Assembly (NCBI RefSeq): GCF_000430505.1
Contig: NZ_AUMD01000011.1
Location: forward strand, 1-64,000
DNA from: Eisenibacter elegans DSM 3317
Lineage (GTDB): Bacteria; Bacteroidota; Bacteroidia; Cytophagales; Microscillaceae
Direction of reading: 5' to 3'
DNA length: 64,000 nt
Made by a program: the position numbers and the translations under genes
In this document: one piece after another, positions 24,387-32,681 of the stretch
Layout of the letters: the number at the start of each line of letters is the position of its first letter
How positions within the stretch are numbered: position 1 is the first letter of the stretch
Notes under the pieces: generated by a model
What the model was told of the DNA's origin: nothing
The model's input: the letters and a program-made list of their open reading frames with translations, nothing else
Database searches by the model: none

Positions 24387-25415
24387 CTAAACACTGACCA
24401 TCAAGTTACAGCCCCGTATATCACTATTATCCATACGGCCTAATACACTAAAGCTTTGGTTATCAATCGATTGGCCAAGGTCTTGTGTTGCAATAAAAGC
24501 ACAAGATTCAATATTGGCGAGGTCAATGATATTGAGCGCACCACTACGCCCTAGGGCTTGATAACTGAAAGGATCGTTGGGCTCGCGGATAAGCACACGC
24601 ATACTGTGTGGCAATGTAAAAATCCCTTGGCCTTGTGAGTATGCCTGTGATAGCAGCTCGGTCATCCCATATTCGGAGTGAATGGTGTCTGTGTTGAAAC
24701 GCCTTTGGAGCTGTTGGTGTAGTGCTTGACGGGTGATTTCGGCACGGCGACCTTTCATCCCGCCGGTCTCCATTACAACGACCCCTGCCAAGTCAAGTGC
24801 CTGAGCTTCAGCCAAATCAAGTAGGGCAAAACTTACTCCGATAAGGAGCGTACGGCGGGTTTTATCAGCCAAGGCCTTCCCCAACCGTTCAAGCAGTGCA
24901 TCTGTATCGTGTAAGAAAAAGCCTGACAGGGGCGATTGGCTTTGCCCGATAAAGTGCTGTACCATATACACCAACGAAGAGCCGCCCCGTTCCAAATAAG
25001 AAGGCAAGAGCGCCAAGATATGCCAGCCTGTGAGCGCGCCATATTGAGCCTCAAAAATTAGCTGGCTTATTTGTTCGTAGAAGCCTGTATTGGGTACTTC
25101 GTGCCGGCTGGCTGTTTGTCCGGTGGTGCGACTGCTCTCAAAACAGAGTCTATCGGCTGTTAGAGCGCTGTCCGTCAAGATTTTTTGGGTTTTGAATAGC
25201 TCTATGGGCAGAAAAGGAATATCAGTAATCTGGCTAATACTTGTTGGGTCTACCCCAAGGTAGGCGATAAATTGACCATAGACAGGGTTGTTTTGGGCTT
25301 GGTAGTGGAAAAGCGCCATCACCCAAGCATCGGGCACGGGTGTATTGACCGGATGACAAAGCAAGGCCTGCCGGAATTGTATGACAAAATCAGGAGATTC
25401 GGGAGATAGAGACAT
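24387..25415 (-). CDS. LuxE/PaaK-family acyl-protein synthetase/acyltransferase
   Basis: 342 residues of the acyl-protein synthase LuxE family (ANL adenylate-forming superfamily). Seen are NNPVYGQFIAYLG, IPFLPIELFKTQKIL near residue 70, FESSRTTGQTASRHEV (the phosphate-loop equivalent), LERGGSSLVYMV, METGGMKGRRAEITR, and SEYGMTELLSQAYS, which is the adenylate-binding YGMTE motif. It probably activates a carboxylic acid and passes it to a protein or carrier. No lux genes are near. In Bacteroidota such orphans are common and their acid is unknown. The ATG at 25415 is used instead of a TTG at 25427. Confidence 0.88.
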   Translation of the reverse strand: MSLSPESPDFVIQFRQALLCHPVNTPVPDAWVMALFHYQAQNNPVYGQFIAYLGVDPTSISQITDIPFLPIELFKTQKILTDSALTADRLCFESSRTTGQTASRHEVPNTGFYEQISQLIFEAQYGALTGWHILALLPSYLERGGSSLVYMVQHFIGQSQSPLSGFFLHDTDALLERLGKALADKTRRTLLIGVSFALLDLAEAQALDLAGVVVMETGGMKGRRAEITRQALHQQLQRRFNTDTIHSEYGMTELLSQAYSQGQGIFTLPHSMRVLIREPNDPFSYQALGRSGALNIIDLANIESCAFIATQDLGQSIDNQSFSVLGRMDNSDIRGCNLMVSV

Positions 25416-25459
25416 CGTATCGGGCAAAAGCGGAGCCGATAGCGACTCCGGAGTGGTGT

Positions 25460-26236
25460 TTACTTGAGTTTGAAAGTAATGATAACGGGTTGTTTGGGCG
25501 GGTTGGTCAAGTCGCTCTCAATGGTATAACTACGCTCTTGCTGCCGGACACTCATCGACTCATCAAGATTTTTGACCTTGACCTTGGCGATGGGGCGTTC
25601 AAAAGAGATAGTGGTTTTGGTCTTGAACATATTGGTCATCATAGAGCCCATTGGGTTGCTGCCAAGGTCTTCTTGCATAGGGTCGTTATCAAGCCCTCCT
25701 TGACGAATGCTGGGGAGCTCAAAAATCAGTTTTTTGCCTTTTCGTTGGAAGCTAAGCTTGTTGTTGGGCTGCTCAGGCACGGTACGGGTTTCGTTAGCCA
25801 AAAACGAAGGCATTATCCCGTCAGTCTTTAGGCCGGTATACATCCCATTGAGAGCTTGGAGGTTCTCAAAATCATACACCAGCTCTATCAGCCCCTCTTT
25901 ATCAGACTTTAGCTGCAAGTTATTGATGCCATCAATCCCTTTTTGGGCAAACATCTCCTTTAGCGAATCTACTGCTTGGCCCAGGTTTTTATCAAGCTCA
26001 GACATATCCCCATAAGGAGTAAACTGTGCTGACTCGTCTTCTGTATCCTCGTTATTCTGCTTAAACATTTCGCCCATCATCTTGAGGCCGGAGAGGTCTA
26101 TTTTTTGGGACAATTTCCCCGAAAAGTCCTCTTTAAAATGAATATGCTGTTCTATAGTACAGGCCTGAAAGCTCAACACAAGCACTAACAGTGTGGCTAG
26201 GCGTAGGTTAGGGGTAATTGTTTTGAGATATTTCAT
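25460..26236 (-). CDS. lipoprotein of unknown function
   Basis: 258 residues. The lipobox FQAC (Cys at about 26) follows a clear signal peptide. The mature part starts TIEQHIHFKEDFSGKLSQKIDLS and is mixed alpha/beta with Met-rich stretches (MMGEMFK and MGSMMTNMFK). The pattern of a strand-rich N-terminus and a closing KQPVIITFKLK resembles LppM-like lipoproteins, but I do not recognise a specific family. It lies 45 bp upstream of the LuxE-like gene on the same strand, so the two may be one operon. Confidence 0.75.
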   Translation of the reverse strand: MKYLKTITPNLRLATLLVLVLSFQACTIEQHIHFKEDFSGKLSQKIDLSGLKMMGEMFKQNNEDTEDESAQFTPYGDMSELDKNLGQAVDSLKEMFAQKGIDGINNLQLKSDKEGLIELVYDFENLQALNGMYTGLKTDGIMPSFLANETRTVPEQPNNKLSFQRKGKKLIFELPSIRQGGLDNDPMQEDLGSNPMGSMMTNMFKTKTTISFERPIAKVKVKNLDESMSVRQQERSYTIESDLTNPPKQPVIITFKLK

Positions 26237-26363
26237 AAATTAAGAAGGAAAAAAGTTGATAATAAGATGCTTAGGTGTGGATCAAGCAGATTTGTCTGTA
26301 GCAGTTCTTTTGTTCAATACAAAAATCAAGCGGCTTTGGTTTATGGATTTTATTTTTTCCTGA

Positions 26364-27476
26364 TTATCTACCATTAGGAGCGATGACCGCTGGTTGGTTG
26401 GGCAAAGGTATCCACAAACAACCGTAGCACAACAGCCAAGGCGACAATAAGCCGCCCACACCCATTAGTTGATAGGTACTTTGGTGAAACAGGATGCCGC
26501 CCAAAACCACCCAAGAGCGCCACCGAAGCCGCCAAAGTACCAGCCCAAAGGCTAGCTCAAGGCCAACAGCCATTACAGCCATCAGGCTACAAAGCCAAGG
26601 GTATTGCGCCAGCCATAGACCAAGCGGCTGCTCATGTAGGCGGAGGTAGGTCTGTAATGTTTCGGGCTGAAACCAGGCCCAGCCTCCAACCAATATTTTC
26701 TCTAAACCTGCGGATACATACACCCATACGACCGTTAGGTGCATCCAACGCACCCCCCACACTGGCCATTGTGGTTGCCAATAGCCCACCAATATCCAAT
26801 AGCTCAGCAGGGTAAAGAGCGCGAAAGTATGGTCAAGCTTATGAAAACTGTAGAGCCAACCCTGCAACAAGACAAAAAGAACGATGGCTAGGCTAGCGGC
26901 TATTGCGGCCTTGGGACGCACCCACGCCCAGATTGCTGCGCCATACATCAGTCCACACAGCGCCCAGAGCCACTCCGTAGTAGGAAGGGGCATTTGTACT
27001 AACCCCAAAATACCCGTAGGGCTATAAAATGGCCGTAGAGATTCGAGCTTGGCCAACACCCAACACCAATCATAAGTACAATACCCAAATACAAGCCAAT
27101 ACCAAGCCCGTAGGCAGCCGGCGGCTTGAGGGCTTAGGTGGCCGGCCCAGTAACGACGCCATTGTTGTGGCCAGGCCGGATGCCACCGATACAGACCCAT
27201 TCCTAGTAATAATACGAGCCACGAAAGGCCCAAGCGCCAGCCAACTTGAGTAGCTTTTTGCGCAAAAAAAGGATGACCAAGCCGCGCCAGCTCTACGCGC
27301 CAACGAGGGTAGGCCTGGTCGGCCAGTCTGTGCCAAAGAGTGTCAGCTTCGGGCTGTGTCAGCAGCAGGTTCATTGCCCACAAAAATAAACCATAGGCAG
27401 CCAAACTCAGCCCCGCCAGCCCTAACAACAACCCTAGCAAGGCACTTTTCTTGGAGAGGTATAAGGGTCGACTCAT
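26364..27476 (-). CDS. HTTM/vitamin K-dependent carboxylase-like polytopic membrane protein
   Basis: 370 residues, very rich in Trp and Leu, with about ten membrane segments. Phrases typical of HTTM-domain proteins are HKLDHTFALFTLLSYW, VSAGLEKILVGGWAWFQ, ELAFGLVLWRLR and the closing ILFHQSTYQLMGVGGLLSPWLLCY. The HTTM domain is shared with gamma-glutamyl carboxylase, but catalytic residues cannot be assigned here. Its ATG overlaps the stop of the upstream small membrane protein (ATGA at 27473-27476), so they are translationally coupled. Confidence 0.72.
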   Translation of the reverse strand: MSRPLYLSKKSALLGLLLGLAGLSLAAYGLFLWAMNLLLTQPEADTLWHRLADQAYPRWRVELARLGHPFFAQKATQVGWRLGLSWLVLLLGMGLYRWHPAWPQQWRRYWAGHLSPQAAGCLRAWYWLVFGYCTYDWCWVLAKLESLRPFYSPTGILGLVQMPLPTTEWLWALCGLMYGAAIWAWVRPKAAIAASLAIVLFVLLQGWLYSFHKLDHTFALFTLLSYWILVGYWQPQWPVWGVRWMHLTVVWVYVSAGLEKILVGGWAWFQPETLQTYLRLHEQPLGLWLAQYPWLCSLMAVMAVGLELAFGLVLWRLRWRSWVVLGGILFHQSTYQLMGVGGLLSPWLLCYGCLWIPLPNQPAVIAPNGR

Positions 27477-27865
27477 TCGGCTTGTTTTAGGGTGATGATG
27501 TCAAGCGTATCGGGCTGATTGACCGAAAGCCGGTAGAGCACCCAGTCGGTGGTCTGTTGTGGATACTGACTTTGAAAAATACGCAACAGCGCAACGCCCT
27601 GCTGACGGTAATAGTAATGTCGGACAATATAGTCGTAATACTCCTGATTCAGCTGTAGGGCTTCGGGCTGTAGCCTTTGGCCTGCGCTACATACCACAAA
27701 GTATTCGGCCTGAGCTGCTTGCCGGATAGGTTCGGCAAACATTCCGAAGCGAAACAGCGGGTAGTAGTTGAGCATCAGCACAAAGGGCAACCACAGCCCT
27801 AACACAAAGCCGATAGTGCTCCCGATGAGCCAGTATTTTTGGGGGGAGATTTTGGGGAAATGCAT
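27473..27865 (-). CDS. small membrane protein coupled to the HTTM-like gene
   Basis: 130 residues: one N-terminal membrane helix (YWLIGSTIGFVLGLWLPFVLML), then a soluble domain of about 95 residues (FVVCSAGQRLQPEALQLNQEYYDY, RQQGVALLRIFQSQYP and DWVLYRLSVNQPDTL). No known family was recognised. The 4-bp overlap with the HTTM-like gene suggests that the two proteins act as a pair. The ATG at 27865 is used; a TTG two codons earlier is possible. Confidence 0.7.
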   Translation of the reverse strand: MHFPKISPQKYWLIGSTIGFVLGLWLPFVLMLNYYPLFRFGMFAEPIRQAAQAEYFVVCSAGQRLQPEALQLNQEYYDYIVRHYYYRQQGVALLRIFQSQYPQQTTDWVLYRLSVNQPDTLDIITLKQAE

Positions 27866-27882
27866 ATCCAAACATTGGGCTC

Positions 27883-27918
27883 AAAACAAAACACCCAAAC
27901 ACAGAGGGTTGGGTGTCA
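27883..27918 (-). terminator. rho-independent terminator after infC
   Basis: On the minus strand ACACCCAA-N10-TTGGGTGT is followed by TTTTGTTTTG. It separates infC from the small membrane protein gene. Confidence 0.75.
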
Positions 27919-27995
27919 AATAGTGTATGTGCAAAACGAAAGCCTCATATCAACAAAAAGCTTTGATATGGGCTTAAAGCCTTGTACTCATTTAA

Positions 27996-28015
27996 CCCAC
28001 AGCGTTAACTGTGGG
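27996..28015. repeat. palindromic hairpin CCCACAG-N6-CTGTGGG
   Basis: A perfect 7-bp stem 48 bp after the infC stop. The same core (CCCACAG, TTTTAACGG, TGGG) appears inside the repeat element at 51530-51649, so this may be a related palindromic unit. It could also serve as the 3' end of the infC message. Confidence 0.5.
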
Positions 28016-28062
28016 CTTCTAAAATGTCTAGTCGTATTTGCAAACAGCACATAGGCTACTGT

Positions 28063-28659
28063 TTACTCAGAGGCATCATCTTCTTCTTCCGCAGATTTCT
28101 TCTTTTTGGCAGGAGTAGCGGGCTTGGGAGCCATCATCATAATCATCCGTTTGCCTTCCAGTTTGGGGAGTTGTTCTACTTTGCCAATTTCTTCTAAGGC
28201 TTGCGCAAATTTGAGCAGAAGTACCTCTCCACGTTCCTTGTGCATAATAGTACGACCCACGAAATGGACATAAGCTTTTACTTTAGCACCTTCTTTCAAA
28301 AAGTTTTGGGCGTGTTTGAGCTTAAACTCAAAGTCGTGGTCATCAGTATTAGGGCCGAAACGCACCTCTTTCACCACCACTTTTTGGGCTTTGGCTTTGA
28401 GTTCTTTTTGTTTTTTCTTTTGCTCATATTTAAACTTAGAATAGTCGATAACACGGCACACCGGTGGGTCTGCCTTGGGAGAAATCTCGACCAAATCTAA
28501 GCCTTGTGCTTGCGCAATACTACGAGCTTGGGAGGTGTTATACACTCCTTGCTCTACATTCTCGCCCACGAGGCGTACTTGTGGGGCATTGATACGTTCA
28601 TTAATGCGATAGGGCTCTTCGACTCTCCCGCGAGGGCCTCTGTAATTGTTTCTTGCGAT
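28063..28659 (-). CDS. infC: translation initiation factor IF-3, starting at an ATC codon
   Basis: 198 residues. IF-3 binds the 30S subunit and checks the start codon. An ordinary start search would give GTG at 28569 and lose the N-terminus. In frame upstream lies the conserved opening [17 protein letters not shown], reaching back to ATC at 28659-28657, and the frame has no ATG, GTG or TTG before the stop at 28743. AGGAGGTAAC (28670-28661) is a strong Shine-Dalgarno just before it, which is rare in this phylum. A rare start codon is the known basis of infC self-regulation. The C-terminal domain and the acidic/Lys-rich tail are complete. rpmI and rplT do not follow, unlike the usual infC operon. 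Confidence 0.95.
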   Translation of the reverse strand: MARNNYRGPRGRVEEPYRINERINAPQVRLVGENVEQGVYNTSQARSIAQAQGLDLVEISPKADPPVCRVIDYSKFKYEQKKKQKELKAKAQKVVVKEVRFGPNTDDHDFEFKLKHAQNFLKEGAKVKAYVHFVGRTIMHKERGEVLLLKFAQALEEIGKVEQLPKLEGKRMIMMMAPKPATPAKKKKSAEEEDDASE

Positions 28660-28660
28660 T

Positions 28661-28671
28661 GTTACCTCCTT
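28661..28671 (-). promoter_or_regulatory. Shine-Dalgarno sequence of infC
   Basis: AAGGAGGTAAC on the minus strand ends one base before the ATC initiation codon, with the GGAGG core 5-6 bases away. It is the best ribosome-binding site seen in the window and decides the start of infC. Confidence 0.85.
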
Positions 28672-28726
28672 GATTTGGATGAATAATAGAAAAACTGGGT
28701 GCTTAATTGTAATAAAACAACAAGAC

Positions 28727-28754
28727 AGATTGTTGTATCGCTATACAACAATCT
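28727..28754 (-). terminator. 12-bp hairpin between the coiled-coil gene and infC
   Basis: AGATTGTTGTAT and ATACAACAATCT form a perfect stem with a 4-base loop. In the minus direction it is followed by a T/G-rich stretch (GTCTTGTTGTTTTATT). It can end the coiled-coil gene's transcript or lie in the infC leader. Confidence 0.6.
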
Positions 28755-28799
28755 ACCTTGTATACTTTGTGTAGTACTATTTTAAGAACGCAAATCAGC

Positions 28800-29741
28800 T
28801 TACTTGAGTTCAAATTTGGCACGTCCAATCTCTACACTGCCTTCTTTGCCTGTTTCGATGGCATAGATGCGTACTTCGTAGTTACCACGACCAAAGGAGA
28901 AGCCTGCTTCGGGGGCTATCAGGCGGGTCTTGCTGACTGGGTCGGCGTTGACTTCGCTACGGCCTTGTACCGAAACGGTGATTTCTTGGTTGTTGGGGTC
29001 AAACAAGCGGATAGCTATATTTTCGGTAGGGCGTGGGGCGCGGCTTAAGCGGTATTTTACTTCAATGGCTTCTACGCGGCGGCGGTTATAGGTAGCATCA
29101 AAGTTACCATTGTTACGGTTGCGCCCTGGCGTAGCAATGACTAAGGTCGTAAATAGCGCGGTTCGGTTGTCGGCGCTTCCCTTGAATTGCTCTAGCTCAG
29201 CCCTTAGCTGCTGATTTTCAGCATCATAACTTTGTATCTGCAAATTCAGTTGTTCGATTTGTGTACGGTATTCTTCCGCAATCGACGCATTCAACTCTAC
29301 AGCCTCTTCGTACTTTTGTTGTACTTCGGCTAGCTGTCCTTTGAGCGCCTTCAGCTCTTTTTCGAGCTGTGCTACGCGGGCTTTAGAGCCTTGAGCATCA
29401 CGTCGGGCGAAGTTGAGCAATCGATTTACAGAATCTACTTTCGACTCCAATACGTTGCGTTGTGTTTCGAGGCTGTCTAGCAGGCGCTCTTGCTCTTCAC
29501 GGAGCTCTTCCATCTGCGCCTCGGTAGTAGTCAGCGCTGTTTGGAGGGTACGCATACTCTCCTTTTGTTCGTTTAGCTCGCGAGTGCTAGAAGTATTTTT
29601 GCTAGCAAGGGTATAGTTGAAAATCAACGATACAACAAGCAGCAAAGCCAATATTGAAATGACAATGATGGGGACATTACTTCTGCCATTTCCTTGTTGG
29701 CCAAAGTCTTGAAAGAATGTTTTTTCGCTATGATCACTCAT
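28800..29741 (-). CDS. single-pass membrane protein with long coiled coil, unknown function
   Basis: 313 residues. A short polar start is followed by a membrane helix (VPIIVISILALLLVVSLIF) at about 25-45, a coiled coil of about 140 residues full of Glu, Gln and Leu heptads (for example LREEQERLLDSLETQRNVLE), and a C-terminal beta-sandwich-like domain (AIEVKYRLSRAPRPTENIAIRLFDPNN to the end). The C-terminal piece probably lies in the periplasm. The layout is common in Bacteroidota proteins without assigned function. The ATG at 29741 is chosen; an upstream reading adds 18 hydrophobic residues. A 267-bp AT-rich gap without a gene lies upstream. Confidence 0.78.
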   Translation of the reverse strand: MSDHSEKTFFQDFGQQGNGRSNVPIIVISILALLLVVSLIFNYTLASKNTSSTRELNEQKESMRTLQTALTTTEAQMEELREEQERLLDSLETQRNVLESKVDSVNRLLNFARRDAQGSKARVAQLEKELKALKGQLAEVQQKYEEAVELNASIAEEYRTQIEQLNLQIQSYDAENQQLRAELEQFKGSADNRTALFTTLVIATPGRNRNNGNFDATYNRRRVEAIEVKYRLSRAPRPTENIAIRLFDPNNQEITVSVQGRSEVNADPVSKTRLIAPEAGFSFGRGNYEVRIYAIETGKEGSVEIGRAKFELK

Positions 29742-30008
29742 TTTTCTTAGGATTATTAGTAATAGTAAAAGCAGATTAACTTCGTCAGACGACAATAGAT
29801 AATAGGTAAAAGGTTAAGATACGGTATTGTGTTTTGTGTTTGATGGTGAAAAACAAGGCTTCGAGTGTAATTTATCGTAGGGTTTGCTACAAAAACATAT
29901 TTTGCGCATCCTCTAGTATATGTAAGATGCAAGCGTTATTACAGCAAATATAACTTTGGCGCATAAACATCAAAAGCTTTGCACAAAAAATTATCGTATT
30001 TTAGTTCA

Positions 30009-31247
30009 TTATTCATAACGCAGGGACTCGATGGGGTCTAATTTGGAGGCTTTGTAGGCTGGGTAGTACCCTGAAACAACCCCAACAATGGCCGAAATCA
30101 CGACGGCCATAAAAATCCAAAGCCACGGGATAATAAATCCGCCCGCATCAATAAGCGCCGCCACGAGGTTACCAATACTGATTCCCAACACAATACCGGC
30201 AGCGCCGCCAATTTGGCAAATGACAATGGCCTCCATCAAAAACTGTTGTCGGATACGGTTAGGGGTAGCGCCTAGCGCCTTGCGCACGCCAATTTCACGG
30301 GTACGCTCCGTAACCGAAACCAGCATAATATTCATCAGCCCAATCGCAGCTCCCACCAAAGTAACCAACCCTACCACACCCCCACCGGCCTTGAGGTAGC
30401 CCGTGATGTTATTGAGGCGTTCGGCCAGCGTTTCGCTACGTTCTATACTGAAAGAGTTGGGTGCGCCCGGGCGGTCGCGCCTGATTTTGCGCATCAGCAC
30501 CGTCGATTCGCCAATAGCGCCCTCCATATCGTTAGGATCATCAAGGATTACTTTCAGCTCATAGTTCATCGAAAAAGGAGTCGGAATACGCCTAGCCGCC
30601 TCAATAGGGAGCAATACGCTGCGGTCAGCCCCGGAGTTGCCCATCGATCCCCCCGTCTTTTTCAACACGCCCACTACCTGATAATAGCGCCCTTGGAGCT
30701 GTATAGAGCGGTTGAGCGGGCTTTGCTTCCCAAAAACACTTTCTACCAGCTCATGACCTATAATGGCTACCGGCGTGCCTTGTTGTACATCAAGCTCCGA
30801 AAAATTGCGGCCTACCGACAAGTCATAGGCGTTGGCTGTCAGATAATGCTCATTTACCCCCAACACCCGCGTATTGGGGTTAGTTTTTTTAGACCCATAC
30901 TTTACCTCTGCTGCGCCACTTACCTCTACACTGAGCGACACGGTGGCCGGGTAGCGCAACTTTTCCTGAAAAGTACGCGCCTGATAAAAATCAATGGCCT
31001 GCTGCACCTTTTCCTCACGTCCCCCTTGGCGGCCACGCCCTCGGTTGGAATTGGTCGTGATATCAAAGGCATTAGCCCCAAGGCTTGCAAAGCTGTTATC
31101 TACCGAAGCCTTGATACTGTCGATGGCCGTCAGAATGCCTACCAGTGCCATAATGCCAATGGCAATGATGAGGGCAGTCAGGATCGTACGTAGCAAGTTG
31201 GCCCGTACTGCTTTGAGTGCCTCTTGAATGTTTTCGCGTATTCCCAT
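30009..31247 (-). CDS. MacB-type ABC transporter permease (paralog)
   Basis: 412 residues with the same layout as the permease at 20983-22233: N-terminal helix ([25 protein letters not shown]), a periplasmic MacB-PCD domain containing [22 protein letters not shown], and three C-terminal helices with [26 protein letters not shown] and the terminal [18 protein letters not shown]. An ATPase partner is not encoded next to it. It has a good candidate promoter at 31297-31324. Confidence 0.92.
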   Translation of the reverse strand: MGIRENIQEALKAVRANLLRTILTALIIAIGIMALVGILTAIDSIKASVDNSFASLGANAFDITTNSNRGRGRQGGREEKVQQAIDFYQARTFQEKLRYPATVSLSVEVSGAAEVKYGSKKTNPNTRVLGVNEHYLTANAYDLSVGRNFSELDVQQGTPVAIIGHELVESVFGKQSPLNRSIQLQGRYYQVVGVLKKTGGSMGNSGADRSVLLPIEAARRIPTPFSMNYELKVILDDPNDMEGAIGESTVLMRKIRRDRPGAPNSFSIERSETLAERLNNITGYLKAGGGVVGLVTLVGAAIGLMNIMLVSVTERTREIGVRKALGATPNRIRQQFLMEAIVICQIGGAAGIVLGISIGNLVAALIDAGGFIIPWLWIFMAVVISAIVGVVSGYYPAYKASKLDPIESLRYE

Positions 31248-31296
31248 AATTGTACAAATATACCCTAAGGGAGCACAACTTACAACAAGTCTGACA

Positions 31297-31324
31297 CAAA
31301 GTTAGTCTTTGTACACTCAAGCAA
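31297..31324 (-). promoter_or_regulatory. candidate promoter of the MacB-type permease
   Basis: On the minus strand TTG (31324-31322), 17 bp and TAACTTTG (31304-31297) fit the Bacteroidota -33/-7 pattern. The predicted transcript start leaves a leader of about 40 bases. Confidence 0.5.
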
Positions 31325-31419
31325 CACCACAGATGCAAGCTTTTGCTGTATCTTTGTACACATCAAAGTCGTTATGGCTCTCCAACATCTGTTAGGCCGC
31401 TTTATCGGTACTGACATGT

Positions 31420-31560
31420 TGGATGATTTGGGGCTTCCCCCTTCGGGGTCGGGCTAGGCGGCTGTACTCCTCGCTTCGCTGCGGGGTACTGCTCGCCTAT
31501 CCCTAAGCCGCTTGCGCCCCAGTAGCGCAAAGCGACGCAGCCCCTAGCGCTTCTTTGACA
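31420..31560. repeat. GC-rich palindromic intergenic block
   Basis: The 348-bp gap between the permease and asd holds no gene but has a GC-rich stretch unlike its surroundings. It contains CCCCTTCGGGG, the imperfect palindrome GGGcTAGGCG...CGCCTATCCC (31449-31505) with GTAC on both sides, and GCGCAAAGCGACGC. The look is that of an interspersed repeat, though only one copy is in this window. Confidence 0.55.
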
Positions 31561-31595
31561 CTCATAGTTCCCACAACATTTGATTACCATCACCT

Positions 31596-32585
31596 ATGAA
31601 ACTCGCACTTGTAGGCGCTACCGGCTTGGTAGGCCGCGAAATGTTAAAAGTTTTGGAGGAGCGCAACTTCCCCGTCAGCACCCTCATCCCCGTAGCCTCT
31701 GAGCGCTCGGTAGGGAGCCAGATTATCTTCAAAGGGCAGCCCTACACCGTCTGCTCTATGGACGATGCCATCGCGCAGCGCCCCGACATCGCGCTGTTTT
31801 CTGCCGGAGGCAGCACTTCCCTCGCATTTGCCCCTAAGTTTGCCGAGGTAGGCACTACCGTCATCGACAACTCCTCGGCCTGGCGTATGCACCCCGACCA
31901 CAAGCTCATCGTCCCCGAAGTCAACGCACACGTACTCACCAAGGGCGACAAAATCATCGCCAACCCTAACTGCTCTACCATTCAGATGGTCGTAGCGCTC
32001 AAAGGCTTACACGAACGCTACAAAGTGGAGCGCATTGTGGTCTCTACCTACCAGTCCGTAACCGGCACAGGTAAAAATGCCGTCGAGCAGCTCATGAACG
32101 AACGCGCCGGTATCGATGGCCCCAAAGCTTATCCCTATACCATAGACCTCAACATCTTACCTCATATCGACGTGTTCTTAGAAAACGGCTACACCAAAGA
32201 GGAGATGAAGATGATTTTGGAGACCAAAAAAATCATGGGCGACGACAGCATCCGTGTAACCGCCACTACGGTCAGAGTACCCGTTATCGGTGGCCACTCC
32301 GAGTCGCTCAATGTGGAGTTTGCCCAAGACTTTGAGATGGTCGATGTATACGAAATCCTCTGCAATGCCCCCGGGGTAATTGTCAAAGATGACCCCCAGC
32401 AGCTCGAATACCCGATGCCCCTCGACGCACACGGCAACGATGCCGTATGGGTAGGGCGCATCCGCCGCGACGAGAGCCAACCCCGCACGCTCAACATGTG
32501 GGTAGTCTCCGACAACCTCCGCAAAGGCGCAGCCACCAATGCCGTACAAATAGCCGAATACTTACGGGCGCAAAACTTGGTATAG
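31596..32585 (+). CDS. asd: aspartate-semialdehyde dehydrogenase
   Basis: 329 residues. It reduces aspartyl phosphate to aspartate semialdehyde with NADPH, feeding lysine/diaminopimelate, threonine and methionine. GATGLVGREML is the NADP-binding motif at residues 8-18. The catalytic cysteine lies in NPNCSTIQM (about 128), SVTGTGKNA follows, and the active-site His is in VPVIGGHSESL. Length and start are normal. A bidirectional terminator separates it from susD. Confidence 0.97.
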   Translation: MKLALVGATGLVGREMLKVLEERNFPVSTLIPVASERSVGSQIIFKGQPYTVCSMDDAIAQRPDIALFSAGGSTSLAFAPKFAEVGTTVIDNSSAWRMHPDHKLIVPEVNAHVLTKGDKIIANPNCSTIQMVVALKGLHERYKVERIVVSTYQSVTGTGKNAVEQLMNERAGIDGPKAYPYTIDLNILPHIDVFLENGYTKEEMKMILETKKIMGDDSIRVTATTVRVPVIGGHSESLNVEFAQDFEMVDVYEILCNAPGVIVKDDPQQLEYPMPLDAHGNDAVWVGRIRRDESQPRTLNMWVVSDNLRKGAATNAVQIAEYLRAQNLV

Positions 32586-32622
32586 CACCTAAGCAATAGC
32601 TTAACAACAGCCTATAATCGAA

Positions 32623-32655
32623 AAACCCACCCCTCAACAAGGGGTGGGTTTTGAT
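32623..32655. terminator. bidirectional terminator between asd and susD
   Basis: AAACCCACCCC and GGGGTGGGTTT form an 11-bp stem with a 7-base loop, flanked by A and T tracts. It suits both convergent genes. Confidence 0.88.
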
Positions 32656-32681
32656 TAGTTAAATGAAGAAAGAGGAGGAGA

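Noticed and set aside
24387-25415. Bioluminescence gene luxE
   Set aside because: No luxA, luxB, luxC or luxD nearby. The family is wide and mostly unrelated to light production.
31402-31593. 63-codon open frame on the minus strand
   Set aside because: It lies wholly in the GC-rich palindromic block and its residue order follows the palindromes, with no family pattern.
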